From assembly GCA_003023105.1 (NCBI GenBank), contig PXSZ01000065.1:1-9148 (forward strand): a stretch of DNA of 9,148 nucleotides, read 5' to 3'. The stretch comes from Bacteroidetes bacterium QH_10_64_37. GTDB lineage: Bacteria > Bacteroidota > Rhodothermia > Rhodothermales > Salinibacteraceae. The notes beneath the pieces were generated by a model. That model was given only the letters and a program-made list of their open reading frames with translations. It was not told where the DNA came from and searched no databases. The translations under genes and the position numbers were made by a program. Of the stretch, positions 1-6,839 are shown in pieces. Numbering within the stretch: position 1 is the stretch's first letter; each line of letters opens with the position of its first letter.

Positions 1-372
1 GTGCCCTGCCGGACTGGTTGACGGGCACGCTCATCCGAAACGGCCCCGCGCAGTTCGAGGTGGGGAAGCAGGACTACAACCACTGGTTTGACGGGCCCGG
101 GATGCTTCACGCGTTCCGCGTAGGGGACGGCGCGGTGGAATACCGGAATCGACTCGTCGAATCCAAGAGCCGCCAAGAGGCCCTCGACCGGGGCGAGATC
201 GCCCGGTCCGAGTTTGCGACGGACCCGTGCATGTCTGCTCTCAGTGGTGCTCGATCCGAACGCCGAGCAATCTTTTCTGCTTATCCTCGATGCGGATTCG
301 TGGACCGAGCGGGCGCGTGCACCAGTGCCGCACGCCATCCCGTTCGGGTTCCACGGACAGTTTTTCGAGTGA
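1..372 (+). pseudogene. Carotenoid oxygenase remnant (RPE65/CCD family), internally deleted and frameshifted; 5' end outside window
   Basis: Intact members are non-haem iron dioxygenases that split carotenoids or apocarotenoids. Two separate pieces are recognisable. From position 3 the frame reads ALPDWLTGTLIRNGP, then YNHWFDGPGMLHAF, then YRNRLVES and SEFATDPC (about to 230). This is the family's conserved N-terminal block, in the expected order. In the +1-shifted frame from about 233 to the TGA at 370-372 it reads [18 protein letters not shown] and ends [11 protein letters not shown], which is the family C-terminus including the FHG histidine, normally the fourth iron ligand. Family members are about 450-500 residues and use four His ligands. 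Here roughly 300 or more residues with the other three ligands are missing between 228 and 236, and the halves are out of frame. Read straight through, the N-terminal frame stops at 405-407 after nonsense residues. A non-functional relic is by far the likeliest reading; an assembly collapse is the alternative. Confidence 0.88.
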
Positions 373-374
373 GG

Positions 375-450
375 TGTTTGGCGTGGAGAGTGGAGAATCG
401 CGAGTGATTGGGGGGCTGAATTCCACACTTCGCATTCTACACTCCAAACT
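375..450. repeat. Imperfect inverted repeat between convergent genes
   Basis: The arms are about 375-406 and 422-450. The left arm has the blocks gtttgg, agtg, agaat, gcga and gtg in order. The reverse complement of the right arm has gtttgg, agtg, agaat, gcga and agtg in the same order; the left arm carries about 7 extra bases after gtttgg. The folded RNA would form a long, bulged hairpin with a short G-rich loop (about 407-421). It lies exactly between the end of the oxygenase relic (+) and the E1 stop codon (-, 451-453), so it could end transcription from either side. There is no clear T-run, so a classic intrinsic terminator is not shown. It may instead be a dispersed repeat. Confidence 0.6.
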
Positions 451-2733
451 CTAGAAGGCCGCGAGGTCGCGGGCGGCCTCCAAAATGTCCTCGTCGCCCG
501 GCAGCACGGCCCGCTCCAGGGAGTGGGCGAAGGGGGTGGGCGTAAATTCAGCGGCGACGCGGCGGATGGGGGCGTCGAGGTACGTGAACGCGTCGTCGCC
601 GATCTGGGCGCAGATCTCGGCGCCGAAGCCGATGAACTCCTGATCTTCGTAGACCACGAGCACGCGGTTCGTTTTCTGCACGGATTCCAGAATCGTCTCC
701 GAGTCGAGCGGCACGATCGTGCGAAGGTCCACCACCTCCACGTCCACGCCCTCCTGCTCCAGCTCCTTCGCCACGTTGAGCGACGTCTGCGTCATCATGC
801 CGTAGGTGACGATCGTCATGTCCGACCCCTCGCGGGCGATGCGCGCCTCGCCGAACGGCAGCGTGTAGTGCTCCGGCGGCGTGGGCGTGCGGGCCGAGGC
901 GGCGCGGTAGAGGGCCTTGTGCTCCAGGAAGAGGACCGGGTCCTCCATGCGGATGGCAGTCGCCAAGAGCCCTTTCGCGTCGGCGGCGGTGGCGGGAAGA
1001 GCAACCTTGAGCCCCGGCGTGTGGCCGAAAATCGACTCAATGTTCTGCGAGTGGCAGAGGCCGCCGTGGATGTAGCCGCCGCAGGGCACGCGGATCACCA
1101 TCGGGCAGCTCCATGCATCGTTGGAGCGGTAGCGGAAGGGCGCCACCTGGTTGCGGAGCTGCTGCATCGCCGGCCAGATGTAGTCGGCAAACTGGATTTC
1201 GACGACCGGGGTGAACCCGCTCGCCGCGTAGCCCACTGCCGTGCCGATGATCGAGCCCTCGGCCAGAGGCGAGTTGAAGCATCGGTCCTCACCAAACTCG
1301 GCGGTCAGCTCCTTCGTGGCGGTAAAGACGCCGCCCTTGTCGCCGGCCACGTCCTCGCCGTAGACGATGATCGACTCGTCGCGCGCCATCTCCTCCTTGA
1401 GCGTGCGGTTGATGGCGTCGACCATCACCATCGGCTCGGCGTCCTCGTCGAGGTCGTCCGCCGTGTTGTAGTCGATGTCGAGGTCCTCCTCGAAGAAGAC
1501 GTGGTCGGTGGCCGTGTCCGGATCGGGATCATCTTGCTGCTTGGCCCACTCGGCGGCCTCGTCCACCTCCTCGTGGACCTCCTCCTGCATGGTTTCGGCC
1601 TCCTCCTTGGTCAAAATTTCCTCCTCGATCAGGGCCGCCTCCAGACGAGCAATCGGGTCGATCTTGCGGTCGGCCTCCAGATCGTCGGGCGTGCGGTACT
1701 TGGTGTGGTCGTCCGAGGAGGAGTGGGAGAAGAGGCGCACCACGTCGGCCACGAGGCAGACCGGCCCCTTGCCGTCGCGGATGTGCTGAATGGCGGCCTG
1801 CGCGGCGGAGGCGCTGGCGAAGAAGTTGGTGCCGTCCACGCGCAGGCGGCTGAGCCCCTCGTACCCCGCAGCCAGCTTGTAGGGCGTGCCCCCGGCCGTC
1901 TGCTCGTCGATGGGCACGCTGATCGCGTACTTGTTGTCCTGCACCAGGAAGAGGGCGGGCGCCTGCTCGCGGGCGGCCCAGTTGAGGGCTTCGTGGAAGT
2001 CGCCCTGCGAGGTCGCCCCGTCGCCGCACGAGACGTACGCGTAGTTGTCCTCGCCGCGCTGTTGGATGGCGAAGCCAAAGCCGAGCCCCGGATTGAACTG
2101 CGCCCCAACCGACGAGGCCGTCGTCATCACGTTCAAGTGCTTCAGCCCAAAGTGCTCTGGCATCTGACGGCCGCCGGAGTTGGGGTCGTCGGCCTTGGCC
2201 AGGTGGGCGAGCAGCGCCTCCCGAGGCGTCATCCCGAGCGAGAGCGCCATGCACAGGTCCCGGTAGTAGAAGCAGAACCAGTCGTGGCCGGGGCCTTCGC
2301 CGGGCCGCGAATACTGGCCAATGGCGGACTGCACGGCCTCGTGCCCGGCGCACCCGATGTGGAAGTGACCCTTGCCCTGCTTCAGCAGCGTCATCATCTT
2401 CTCGTCGAGCCGCCGCGAGAGCATCATCGTGCGGAGGCGCTGTCGCAGGTCGTCGGCCTCGAAGTCGGCAGGGGTCAGCTCATCGATCTCGATCGACCCG
2501 TCCGACTCGATGGACGGGATCTGCGGGATGGCGGCGTGGCCGTCCCCGTGCATCAGCTCTTCGGCCGGAATCCCCTCCTCGGTCGTCTCTACGGCGTTCT
2601 CGGCGTCGGGAGGCGAGGACGGCTCCCCGTCGGGCGGGTCCGACTCCGGCGTCTCCGCCTCGGGGAGGGACGGGGACTCTTCCTGCGAGTCGAGATCAGC
2701 GTCGTTCGTGTTTGGCATCTCGGGATCAGCCAT
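451..2733 (-). CDS. Fused 2-oxoacid dehydrogenase E1 (alpha-beta fusion), branched-chain/pyruvate type
   Basis: This is the thiamine-diphosphate-dependent E1 that decarboxylates a 2-oxoacid and passes the acyl group to lipoyl-E2. In this 760-residue protein the alpha chain covers about 90-390 and the beta chain about 433-760. Alpha signs are HFHIGCAGHEA (123-133), the thiamine motif GDGATSQG (237-244) ending at N267, and the loop SHSSSDDHTKYR (336-347). Beta signs are YGEDVAGDKGGVF (458-470), SPLAEGSIIG with the expected catalytic E492, and CHSQNIESIFGHTPGLKV (560-577). Residues 1-90 are an acidic, Pro-rich extension. An acidic linker (about 385-432) joins the halves, which are separate genes in many bacteria. 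The end of the motif is QDN where NN is more usual; the key Asn remains. ATG at 2731-2733 is taken as the start; ATG at 2716-2718 is possible. No E2 or E3 gene is visible. The substrate (branched-chain oxoacids or pyruvate) cannot be settled here. Confidence 0.95.
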   Translation of the reverse strand: MADPEMPNTNDADLDSQEESPSLPEAETPESDPPDGEPSSPPDAENAVETTEEGIPAEELMHGDGHAAIPQIPSIESDGSIEIDELTPADFEADDLRQRLRTMMLSRRLDEKMMTLLKQGKGHFHIGCAGHEAVQSAIGQYSRPGEGPGHDWFCFYYRDLCMALSLGMTPREALLAHLAKADDPNSGGRQMPEHFGLKHLNVMTTASSVGAQFNPGLGFGFAIQQRGEDNYAYVSCGDGATSQGDFHEALNWAAREQAPALFLVQDNKYAISVPIDEQTAGGTPYKLAAGYEGLSRLRVDGTNFFASASAAQAAIQHIRDGKGPVCLVADVVRLFSHSSSDDHTKYRTPDDLEADRKIDPIARLEAALIEEEILTKEEAETMQEEVHEEVDEAAEWAKQQDDPDPDTATDHVFFEEDLDIDYNTADDLDEDAEPMVMVDAINRTLKEEMARDESIIVYGEDVAGDKGGVFTATKELTAEFGEDRCFNSPLAEGSIIGTAVGYAASGFTPVVEIQFADYIWPAMQQLRNQVAPFRYRSNDAWSCPMVIRVPCGGYIHGGLCHSQNIESIFGHTPGLKVALPATAADAKGLLATAIRMEDPVLFLEHKALYRAASARTPTPPEHYTLPFGEARIAREGSDMTIVTYGMMTQTSLNVAKELEQEGVDVEVVDLRTIVPLDSETILESVQKTNRVLVVYEDQEFIGFGAEICAQIGDDAFTYLDAPIRRVAAEFTPTPFAHSLERAVLPGDEDILEAARDLAAF

Positions 2734-2872
2734 TGGTCGAAGCCGGCGAAAAAAGTTGGCGCGGGGCGGAGGGACCGGTCGGCGGAACGGGGCTCCGAAA
2801 GGGCCTCTTTGTTTCGTGTTTCCGCCCGAAAGCGCTTCCGGAGCCTAGCACTTCCGAAACTCTCATTCCTGC

Positions 2873-2901
2873 ATTATATGGAATTTCCCCGCCCCAGAAA
2901 A
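2873..2901 (-). promoter_or_regulatory. Candidate promoter for the E1 gene
   Basis: On the minus strand there is a perfect TATAAT (2873-2878). It is separated by 17 bases from ttttct (2896-2901), a weak match to the -35 consensus. Transcription would start near 2866, giving an E1 leader of about 130 nt. The AT-rich hexamer stands out in otherwise GC-rich DNA. The -35 is poor, and Bacteroidota often use a different TTTG/TAnnTTTG promoter, which I do not see here. Confidence 0.45.
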
Positions 2902-2945
2902 GGTTCTTCCGCGAAGATGATGGGAGGATGGGAGCGGGCGCGTGG

Positions 2946-3034
2946 GAGAGAGGGAGCAGAGGACGCGGAGAATGGGCGACGCGACGAAAGATGATCTCTC
3001 CGCATCTCCGTGTCTCTGCCCTCCCTGTGTCTTC
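2946..3034. repeat. Imperfect inverted repeat downstream of the histidine kinase gene
   Basis: The left arm core is 2951-2974 (agggag, cagag, cggaga, atg). The right arm is about 3002-3026, whose reverse complement reads agggaggg, cagag, cggaga, tg. By eye about 22 of 25 positions pair, with small bulges. The loop is about 27 nt. It begins roughly 55 nt past the kinase stop and lies upstream of the E1 promoter. It could insulate the two units as a hairpin terminator, but no T-run follows. Its purine-rich arm resembles low-complexity dispersed repeats found between genes in some genomes. Confidence 0.55.
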
Positions 3035-3069
3035 GATAGAGCGCAAGGTGGGGGTGGGTTGCGACCTAC

Positions 3070-3103
3070 GTTACGCCTCCACGGCCGTTACGCCTCTACG
3101 GCT
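3070..3103. repeat. 17-bp tandem duplication across the kinase stop codon
   Basis: Two adjacent 17-base units, gttacgcctccacggcc (3070-3086) and gttacgcctctacggct (3087-3103), match at 15 of 17 positions. On the minus strand each contains a gcgTAAc end, so the kinase's last codons and stop are copied just downstream. Because 17 is not a multiple of three, the second copy is out of frame and untranslated. Confidence 0.8.
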
Positions 3104-4554
3104 TCCGGTTCCGGCTCGGGTTCGTAGGGAATCTCGAACCAGAACCGCGTGCCCCGGCCCTTCGTGCTCTCAACGCGGATGTCTTCGCCGTGGGCCTGGA
3201 GGATTTGTTTGACGATGCTGAGCCCAAGCCCGGTGCCGCCGCTTTCCCGCGAGCGATCCGGGTCGACGCGGTAGAAGCGTTCGAAGATGCGGTCGAGGTG
3301 GTCTTCGTCGATGCCCTGGCCGGTGTCCACGATCTCGATGCGGACCTTGTCGAGGCGCCGCTGCACCCGGCACCGCACCGATCCGCTACCCGTGTACGCG
3401 ATGCCGTTCTCGATGAGATTGGTCAGCACCTGGCGGATGCGGGACCGGTCGGCGTGGACGAAGAAGCGCGGCACGTCGGCCTGGAGGTCGAGGCCTTTCT
3501 CTTCGGCTTTGGGACGGAGCATCTCGGCGACCTCGTTGACCAGGTCCTTCAGATCGAACACCGACCGGTTGATGAGATCCTCTCGGTATTCGAGCCGGGC
3601 GATGTCGATGAGGTCGTTGAAGAGGGTCTGGAGCCGATTCAGGTTGGTGAGGGCCTTCTCGGCGTACATCTTCTGCTGCTCGTTGTCGAGTCCCGGAGTG
3701 CCTAGGGCCTCCAGGTAGCCGCTGATCGAGAAAATGGGATTGCGGACCTCGTGGGACACGTTGCCGATGAACTCGCTCTGCAGCCGCGTCATGCGTTCCA
3801 GCTCTTCAATCTTCTCGCGGAACGCGTCGGACGCGCGGTTGAGGCTCTCGGCGAGGTCCTGAAACTCTGCCGCGCGGGAGTCGACCCGGATTTTGTCCGC
3901 GAACTCGCCGTCGGCCACCCGGCGCGCCGTCTCGCCGATACGGGTAAGCGGCGTCGTCACTTGGTAGGCGGCGATGAAGCTGCCGATGAGGGCCAGCAAG
4001 AGGGCCAGCACCATGCCCAGGATGAGCACGAGCTGGGACCGCCGCGCGAGGTCGTACAGGGGCGGTGGGGGTTGGCCCACCTGCACGATCAGGTTCGAAG
4101 ACGGGCGGTAGAGGGTGGCAATGAAATAAGGCTGACCGTCGCCGCCCTCGGCGTAGGTGAACCGCGTCGTTTCCGCCTCCAGGGTACGGAGGGCCGACAC
4201 GTCGATCAGGGTATCGGCGGGGAGGGAGTGGCGCGTTTGGGCCGTGGGGCGGTACGTCGTGTCGGGCGTGACGAGCGCGATGTTGAGGTCGCTCAGTTCC
4301 GTGAGATCTTCCACGATCCGGTGCCGCCGGGTCGGATCCGGCTCCTGGGCCACCTGCACGGCAATGCGGTCGGCCTCGTCGTGGAGCGTCTGCTGCATGG
4401 CCGTTCGCATCTCGCCCCGAAGGACGAGCACCACGTAGAGGCCGACTCCCACAACCGCCATCCCGACGAACAGGGCAAACGTCAGAACCATCCAGGTCTG
4501 AGTTGACGCCCGGCGCGGGAGAAGGGAGTCCCAAATCGACCGAAAAAAAGACAT
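3088..4554 (-). CDS. Membrane sensor histidine kinase (PhoR-like, HAMP + HisKA + HATPase)
   Basis: This is the sensor of a two-component system. It autophosphorylates on His and passes the phosphate to a response regulator, most likely the one encoded just upstream. In the 488 residues there is TM1 at 21-45, a periplasmic domain of about 125 residues (47-172) that I do not recognise, and TM2 at about 174-197. A HAMP linker covers about 198-250 and the HisKA H-box is NVSHEVRNP, with H268 the phospho-acceptor. The ATPase motifs are N-box NLIENG (N383), G1 DTGQGI (410-415), F-box FERFYRVD (424-431) and G2 GGTGLGL (439-445). All catalytic residues are present. The tail is an acidic Pro-Glu run (about 478-488). 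ATG at 4552-4554 has no evident Shine-Dalgarno. The gene follows the regulator after 59 nt, which suggests co-transcription. The signal sensed is unknown. Confidence 0.95.
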   Translation of the reverse strand: MSFFRSIWDSLLPRRASTQTWMVLTFALFVGMAVVGVGLYVVLVLRGEMRTAMQQTLHDEADRIAVQVAQEPDPTRRHRIVEDLTELSDLNIALVTPDTTYRPTAQTRHSLPADTLIDVSALRTLEAETTRFTYAEGGDGQPYFIATLYRPSSNLIVQVGQPPPPLYDLARRSQLVLILGMVLALLLALIGSFIAAYQVTTPLTRIGETARRVADGEFADKIRVDSRAAEFQDLAESLNRASDAFREKIEELERMTRLQSEFIGNVSHEVRNPIFSISGYLEALGTPGLDNEQQKMYAEKALTNLNRLQTLFNDLIDIARLEYREDLINRSVFDLKDLVNEVAEMLRPKAEEKGLDLQADVPRFFVHADRSRIRQVLTNLIENGIAYTGSGSVRCRVQRRLDKVRIEIVDTGQGIDEDHLDRIFERFYRVDPDRSRESGGTGLGLSIVKQILQAHGEDIRVESTKGRGTRFWFEIPYEPEPEPEAVEA

Positions 4555-4613
4555 ACCACGCAGGTGGAGAACGACTCGCGCAAATCAGCGCGCGGGCTCA
4601 ATGGAGGAAGAGG

Positions 4614-5327
4614 TTACGCTTCGGCCGACTCTTCCTCCTGAACGAATCGGTACCCGACGCCGCGGACCGTCTGGATGTGCTGAGCAAAGTCGCCCAGCTT
4701 CTCGCGCAGGTTCTTGATGTGGGCATCTACGGTTCGCTCAGTGACCATCATTGCGTCCTTCCAGATGGTCTCCAGCAGTTGCTGCCGGGTAAAGGCCTTG
4801 CGGGGATGGCGCACGAGGTATCGGAGCAGTTCGAACTCCGTCAGCGTCAGTCCGAGGTCCTCGCCGTTCAGTTCGGCTCGGTATTCGTCCTCGTAAATCT
4901 TGAGGCCGTCGACCTCGAGGATGCTGCTTTCCTCGACGCCGGAGCGTCGCAGCACGGCCTTCACGTGGGCCACCAGCACCTGCGGCGAGACGGGTTTGGT
5001 GAGGTAGTCGTCGCCCCCGAGCATCAGGCCCTCGATCTGGTCCTCTTCCTCGGTCTTTGCGCTGAGAAAGACGATCGGGATCTCCTCGGTTTCGACTCGA
5101 GAGCGCAGCTCCTTGCACACCTCGTAGCCGTCGACGCCGGGGAGCATGATGTCCAGAACGATCAGGTCCATGTTTCCCGAGGCTTTGTTGAGGGCCTCTT
5201 CCCCGTCGAAGGCGGTGTGTACGGTATACCCTTCTTCCTCAAGGAAATGGCCTACAACTTCGACAACATCCTTTTCGTCGTCAACGACAAGGATGTCAAT
5301 GTCGCTGGGGTCAGCAGTAATCGGCAT
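4614..5327 (-). CDS. OmpR/PhoB-family response regulator
   Basis: This is a cytoplasmic DNA-binding regulator, activated by phosphoryl transfer and probably paired with the kinase downstream. It has 237 residues from the ATG at 5325-5327. The receiver domain covers about 10-126: acidic pocket D16-D17 (VVDDE), phospho-acceptor D59 in LIVLDIMLP, S89 in FLSAK, and K111 in LTKPVS. The winged-helix domain covers about 134-232, with LTLTEFELLRYL, recognition helix ERTVDAHIKNLREKL (197-211) and the wing end VRGVGYRF (221-228). An in-frame ATG at 5385-5387 would add 20 residues that do not resemble the family. It lies inside an inverted repeat, so I prefer the shorter start, from which the receiver begins at the usual distance. 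No Shine-Dalgarno is evident. The regulator-then-kinase order is typical of PhoP-PhoR-like pairs. Targets and stimulus are unknown. Confidence 0.95.
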   Translation of the reverse strand: MPITADPSDIDILVVDDEKDVVEVVGHFLEEEGYTVHTAFDGEEALNKASGNMDLIVLDIMLPGVDGYEVCKELRSRVETEEIPIVFLSAKTEEEDQIEGLMLGGDDYLTKPVSPQVLVAHVKAVLRRSGVEESSILEVDGLKIYEDEYRAELNGEDLGLTLTEFELLRYLVRHPRKAFTRQQLLETIWKDAMMVTERTVDAHIKNLREKLGDFAQHIQTVRGVGYRFVQEEESAEA

Positions 5328-5371
5328 TGGGCAAAATGGAGATTGATGAATGAAAGCAAAAAGGTGAATTG

Positions 5372-5431
5372 CCTTTCGATTGAGCATAGGAGAGACGTTT
5401 CACTCGCCACCTTGAATCCTATGCGAAAGCC
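5372..5431. promoter_or_regulatory. Inverted repeat in the leader of the response regulator gene
   Basis: There is a perfect 8-bp pair, gcatagga (5384-5391) and tcctatgc (5417-5424), 25 nt apart. Both arms continue outward into a shared ctttcg: the left arm reads ctttcg-attgag-catagga, and the right arm, reverse-complemented, reads ctttcg-catagga. The left arm therefore carries a 6-base insertion. A smaller hairpin (5360-5376, aaagg/ccttt) adjoins it on the gene side. The site is about 45-105 bp upstream of the regulator ATG. It could be an autoregulatory operator or an mRNA hairpin. Confidence 0.45.
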
Positions 5432-5454
5432 ACATGGCGGGATGCAGTGATGCC

Positions 5455-5482
5455 GTTATCGTCAGGCTCATAAATGTAACAA
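5455..5482 (-). promoter_or_regulatory. Weak candidate promoter for the regulator-kinase operon
   Basis: On the minus strand TTGTTA (5477-5482), a 16-base spacer and GATAAC (5455-5460) each match 4 of 6 consensus bases. It sits in the 168-bp AT-richer gap after alr and upstream of the leader hairpin, the right place for an operon promoter. The match is weak and could be chance; no strong terminator for alr is seen in the same gap. Confidence 0.28.
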
Positions 5483-5495
5483 TCTTGTATGTGAT

Positions 5496-6659
5496 TCAGA
5501 CCTCTGATGTTGAGGCTCGGGTGGGGCGGGATTCGGTGGCAGGACCGTCGTCGAGTCCTACGTAGCGGCGGGGCACGCGGGGCGAGACGCCACAGCAAAT
5601 CTCGTAGGGGATGGTCTCGCTCCACTGGGCCAGGTCGTAGACGGTGGGACCCGACGGCCCGAAGAGGACCGCCTCGTCGCCCAGTTCCACGTTGGGGGCC
5701 GGGGCTCGGTCCGGCGGTCCGAGATCCACCATACACATGTCCATGCAGATCGTGCCCACCACCGGGCACGAGGCGCCCCCGAGGCGCACGGAGGCGCGGC
5801 CCGAGCAGAGGCGCGGGTAGCCGTCGCCGTAGCCCACCCCCAGTGTGGCGATGCGGGTTCGGCGAGGAGCTGTCCAGCGAGCGCCGTACGAGAGGGGCGT
5901 GCCCGCGGGCACCGTTTTGAGCTGGGTCACGCGGGCCGTCAGCTGCATCGCGGGGCGGAGGTCGAGCCGAGCACCCAGCTCCGGGGTCGCCGCCAGCCCG
6001 TACAGCGCGATGCCGCTCCGCACGAGGGACGGCGAAAAGTCGTGGGCCGGCTCCCCGATCGTGAGGAGAGCCCCCGTATTGGCCGCGTGCACGTGCTCGA
6101 CGGCCACTTCGAGATCGTCCACGACGGTTCGGAAGCGGTCGAGTTGCGTCTTTGCAAACGTGCTTCCGGGCATGTCCGCCGTCGCAAAGTGGGTCCACAG
6201 CCCCGCGAGGGTGATCCCAGGCGTCTCCGCCAGGCGCGAGACGACCGCCGGCACATCGTCGGGGGCGAGCCCGAGGCGGCCCATTCCCGTGTCGACCTTC
6301 ACGTGCGCCCGAATCTCTGCGTCCGGACGGGCGTGGCGCACGACCGCAGCCGCGATGTCGGCCGAGGGGACCGTGAGGTCGAGGTCGTGGTCCACATACC
6401 GGGGCACCTGGGCGGGCGCCGGGGCCCCGAGGACCAGAATGCGGGCGGTGTGTCCGTGCTCTCGGAGGTGAATGCCTTCGGCCAGCCGCGCCACGCCAAA
6501 GTACCGGATGCCCTCATTGTGCAGCGCGCGAGCAACGGGGAGGATGCCATGCCCGTAGGCGTCCGCTTTGATCACGGCCATCACCTCGGCACCGTCGGCC
6601 CGGTCCCGGAGCACCCGGGCGTTGTGGCGGAGGGCCGCCAGGTCTACGGTGGCAGTCAC
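5496..6659 (-). CDS. alr: Alanine racemase
   Basis: This cytoplasmic PLP enzyme interconverts L- and D-alanine, supplying D-Ala for peptidoglycan. In the 387 residues, the N-terminal TIM barrel carries the PLP lysine K31 in AVIKADAYGHG. R128 in KVDTGMGRLG matches the arginine that contacts the cofactor and active site in characterised enzymes. LWTHFATAD (154-162) is also typical of the family. The C-terminal beta domain carries the second catalytic base Y258 in LSYGARW and the conserved GVGYGDGYPR (274-283) and GTICMDM (302-308). Length and order are normal. The start is GTG at 6657-6659; the frame stays open upstream to a stop at 6711-6713, but with no ATG/GTG/TTG, and the family typically begins about here. 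The last 20 or so residues after YVGLDD are a poorly conserved tail. It is divergent from the peptidase gene, with a 14-bp palindrome just upstream. Confidence 0.96.
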   Translation of the reverse strand: MTATVDLAALRHNARVLRDRADGAEVMAVIKADAYGHGILPVARALHNEGIRYFGVARLAEGIHLREHGHTARILVLGAPAPAQVPRYVDHDLDLTVPSADIAAAVVRHARPDAEIRAHVKVDTGMGRLGLAPDDVPAVVSRLAETPGITLAGLWTHFATADMPGSTFAKTQLDRFRTVVDDLEVAVEHVHAANTGALLTIGEPAHDFSPSLVRSGIALYGLAATPELGARLDLRPAMQLTARVTQLKTVPAGTPLSYGARWTAPRRTRIATLGVGYGDGYPRLCSGRASVRLGGASCPVVGTICMDMCMVDLGPPDRAPAPNVELGDEAVLFGPSGPTVYDLAQWSETIPYEICCGVSPRVPRRYVGLDDGPATESRPTRASTSEV

Positions 6660-6681
6660 CGGGGCGTTCTCGGTGCTCTGG

Positions 6682-6695
6682 ATCGACCGGTCGAT
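6682..6695. promoter_or_regulatory. Perfect 14-bp palindrome upstream of alr
   Basis: The sequence atcgaccggtcgat equals its own reverse complement over all 14 bases. It ends 22 bases before the alr GTG start. It could be a dimer-binding operator for alr; with no loop it would not form a good RNA hairpin. No alr promoter could be placed with confidence, so the role is a guess. Confidence 0.4.
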
Positions 6696-6839
6696 GGCGA
6701 GAGGACGGGTTCACTACGTAAAACGGCGATCGTGCGCAAGCCCTTGGTAGACGCCTCTCCGGACGATGGTTCCAGAGAAGATGCTCCCTCGGCTTCAGAG
6801 CCGTTCTTCCATTCGAACAGGGCACGGATCAACCTGATC

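Larger units (their letters stand above)
2734..3087. other. 354-bp intergenic region between the kinase and E1 genes
   Basis: No credible gene is seen here. Read on the minus strand from the kinase stop (3088-3090), it holds a copy of a 17-bp tandem duplication (3070-3086), an imperfect inverted repeat (2946-3034), a candidate promoter with its -10 at 2873-2878, and about 130 nt of E1 leader. The leader (2734-2866) is GC-rich and holds the short palindrome aagcgctt around 2830-2837. No clear Shine-Dalgarno precedes the E1 ATG. Confidence 0.7.

Noticed and set aside
523..2994. Very long open frame (about 820 codons) on the plus strand opposite E1
   Set aside because: It mirrors the E1 gene, whose motifs are unmistakable on the minus strand. 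The product is Arg/Val/Leu/Gly-rich with no domain pattern, as expected from antisense frames in GC-rich DNA.
4569..4590. Short hairpin (cgcgc/gcgcg) between regulator and kinase genes as a terminator or attenuator
   Set aside because: The stem is only about 5 bp with no T-run. In GC-rich DNA it is likely chance, and the genes look co-transcribed.
451..5327. The two-component system and E1 as one functional operon
   Set aside because: A 354-bp gap with a hairpin-forming repeat and a candidate promoter separates kinase and E1. Shared strand alone does not support a regulatory link.
5328..5387. N-terminal 20-residue extension of the response regulator from the ATG at 5385-5387
   Set aside because: The added residues do not fit the receiver family, the ATG lies inside an inverted repeat, and the start at 5327 gives a normal-length regulator.
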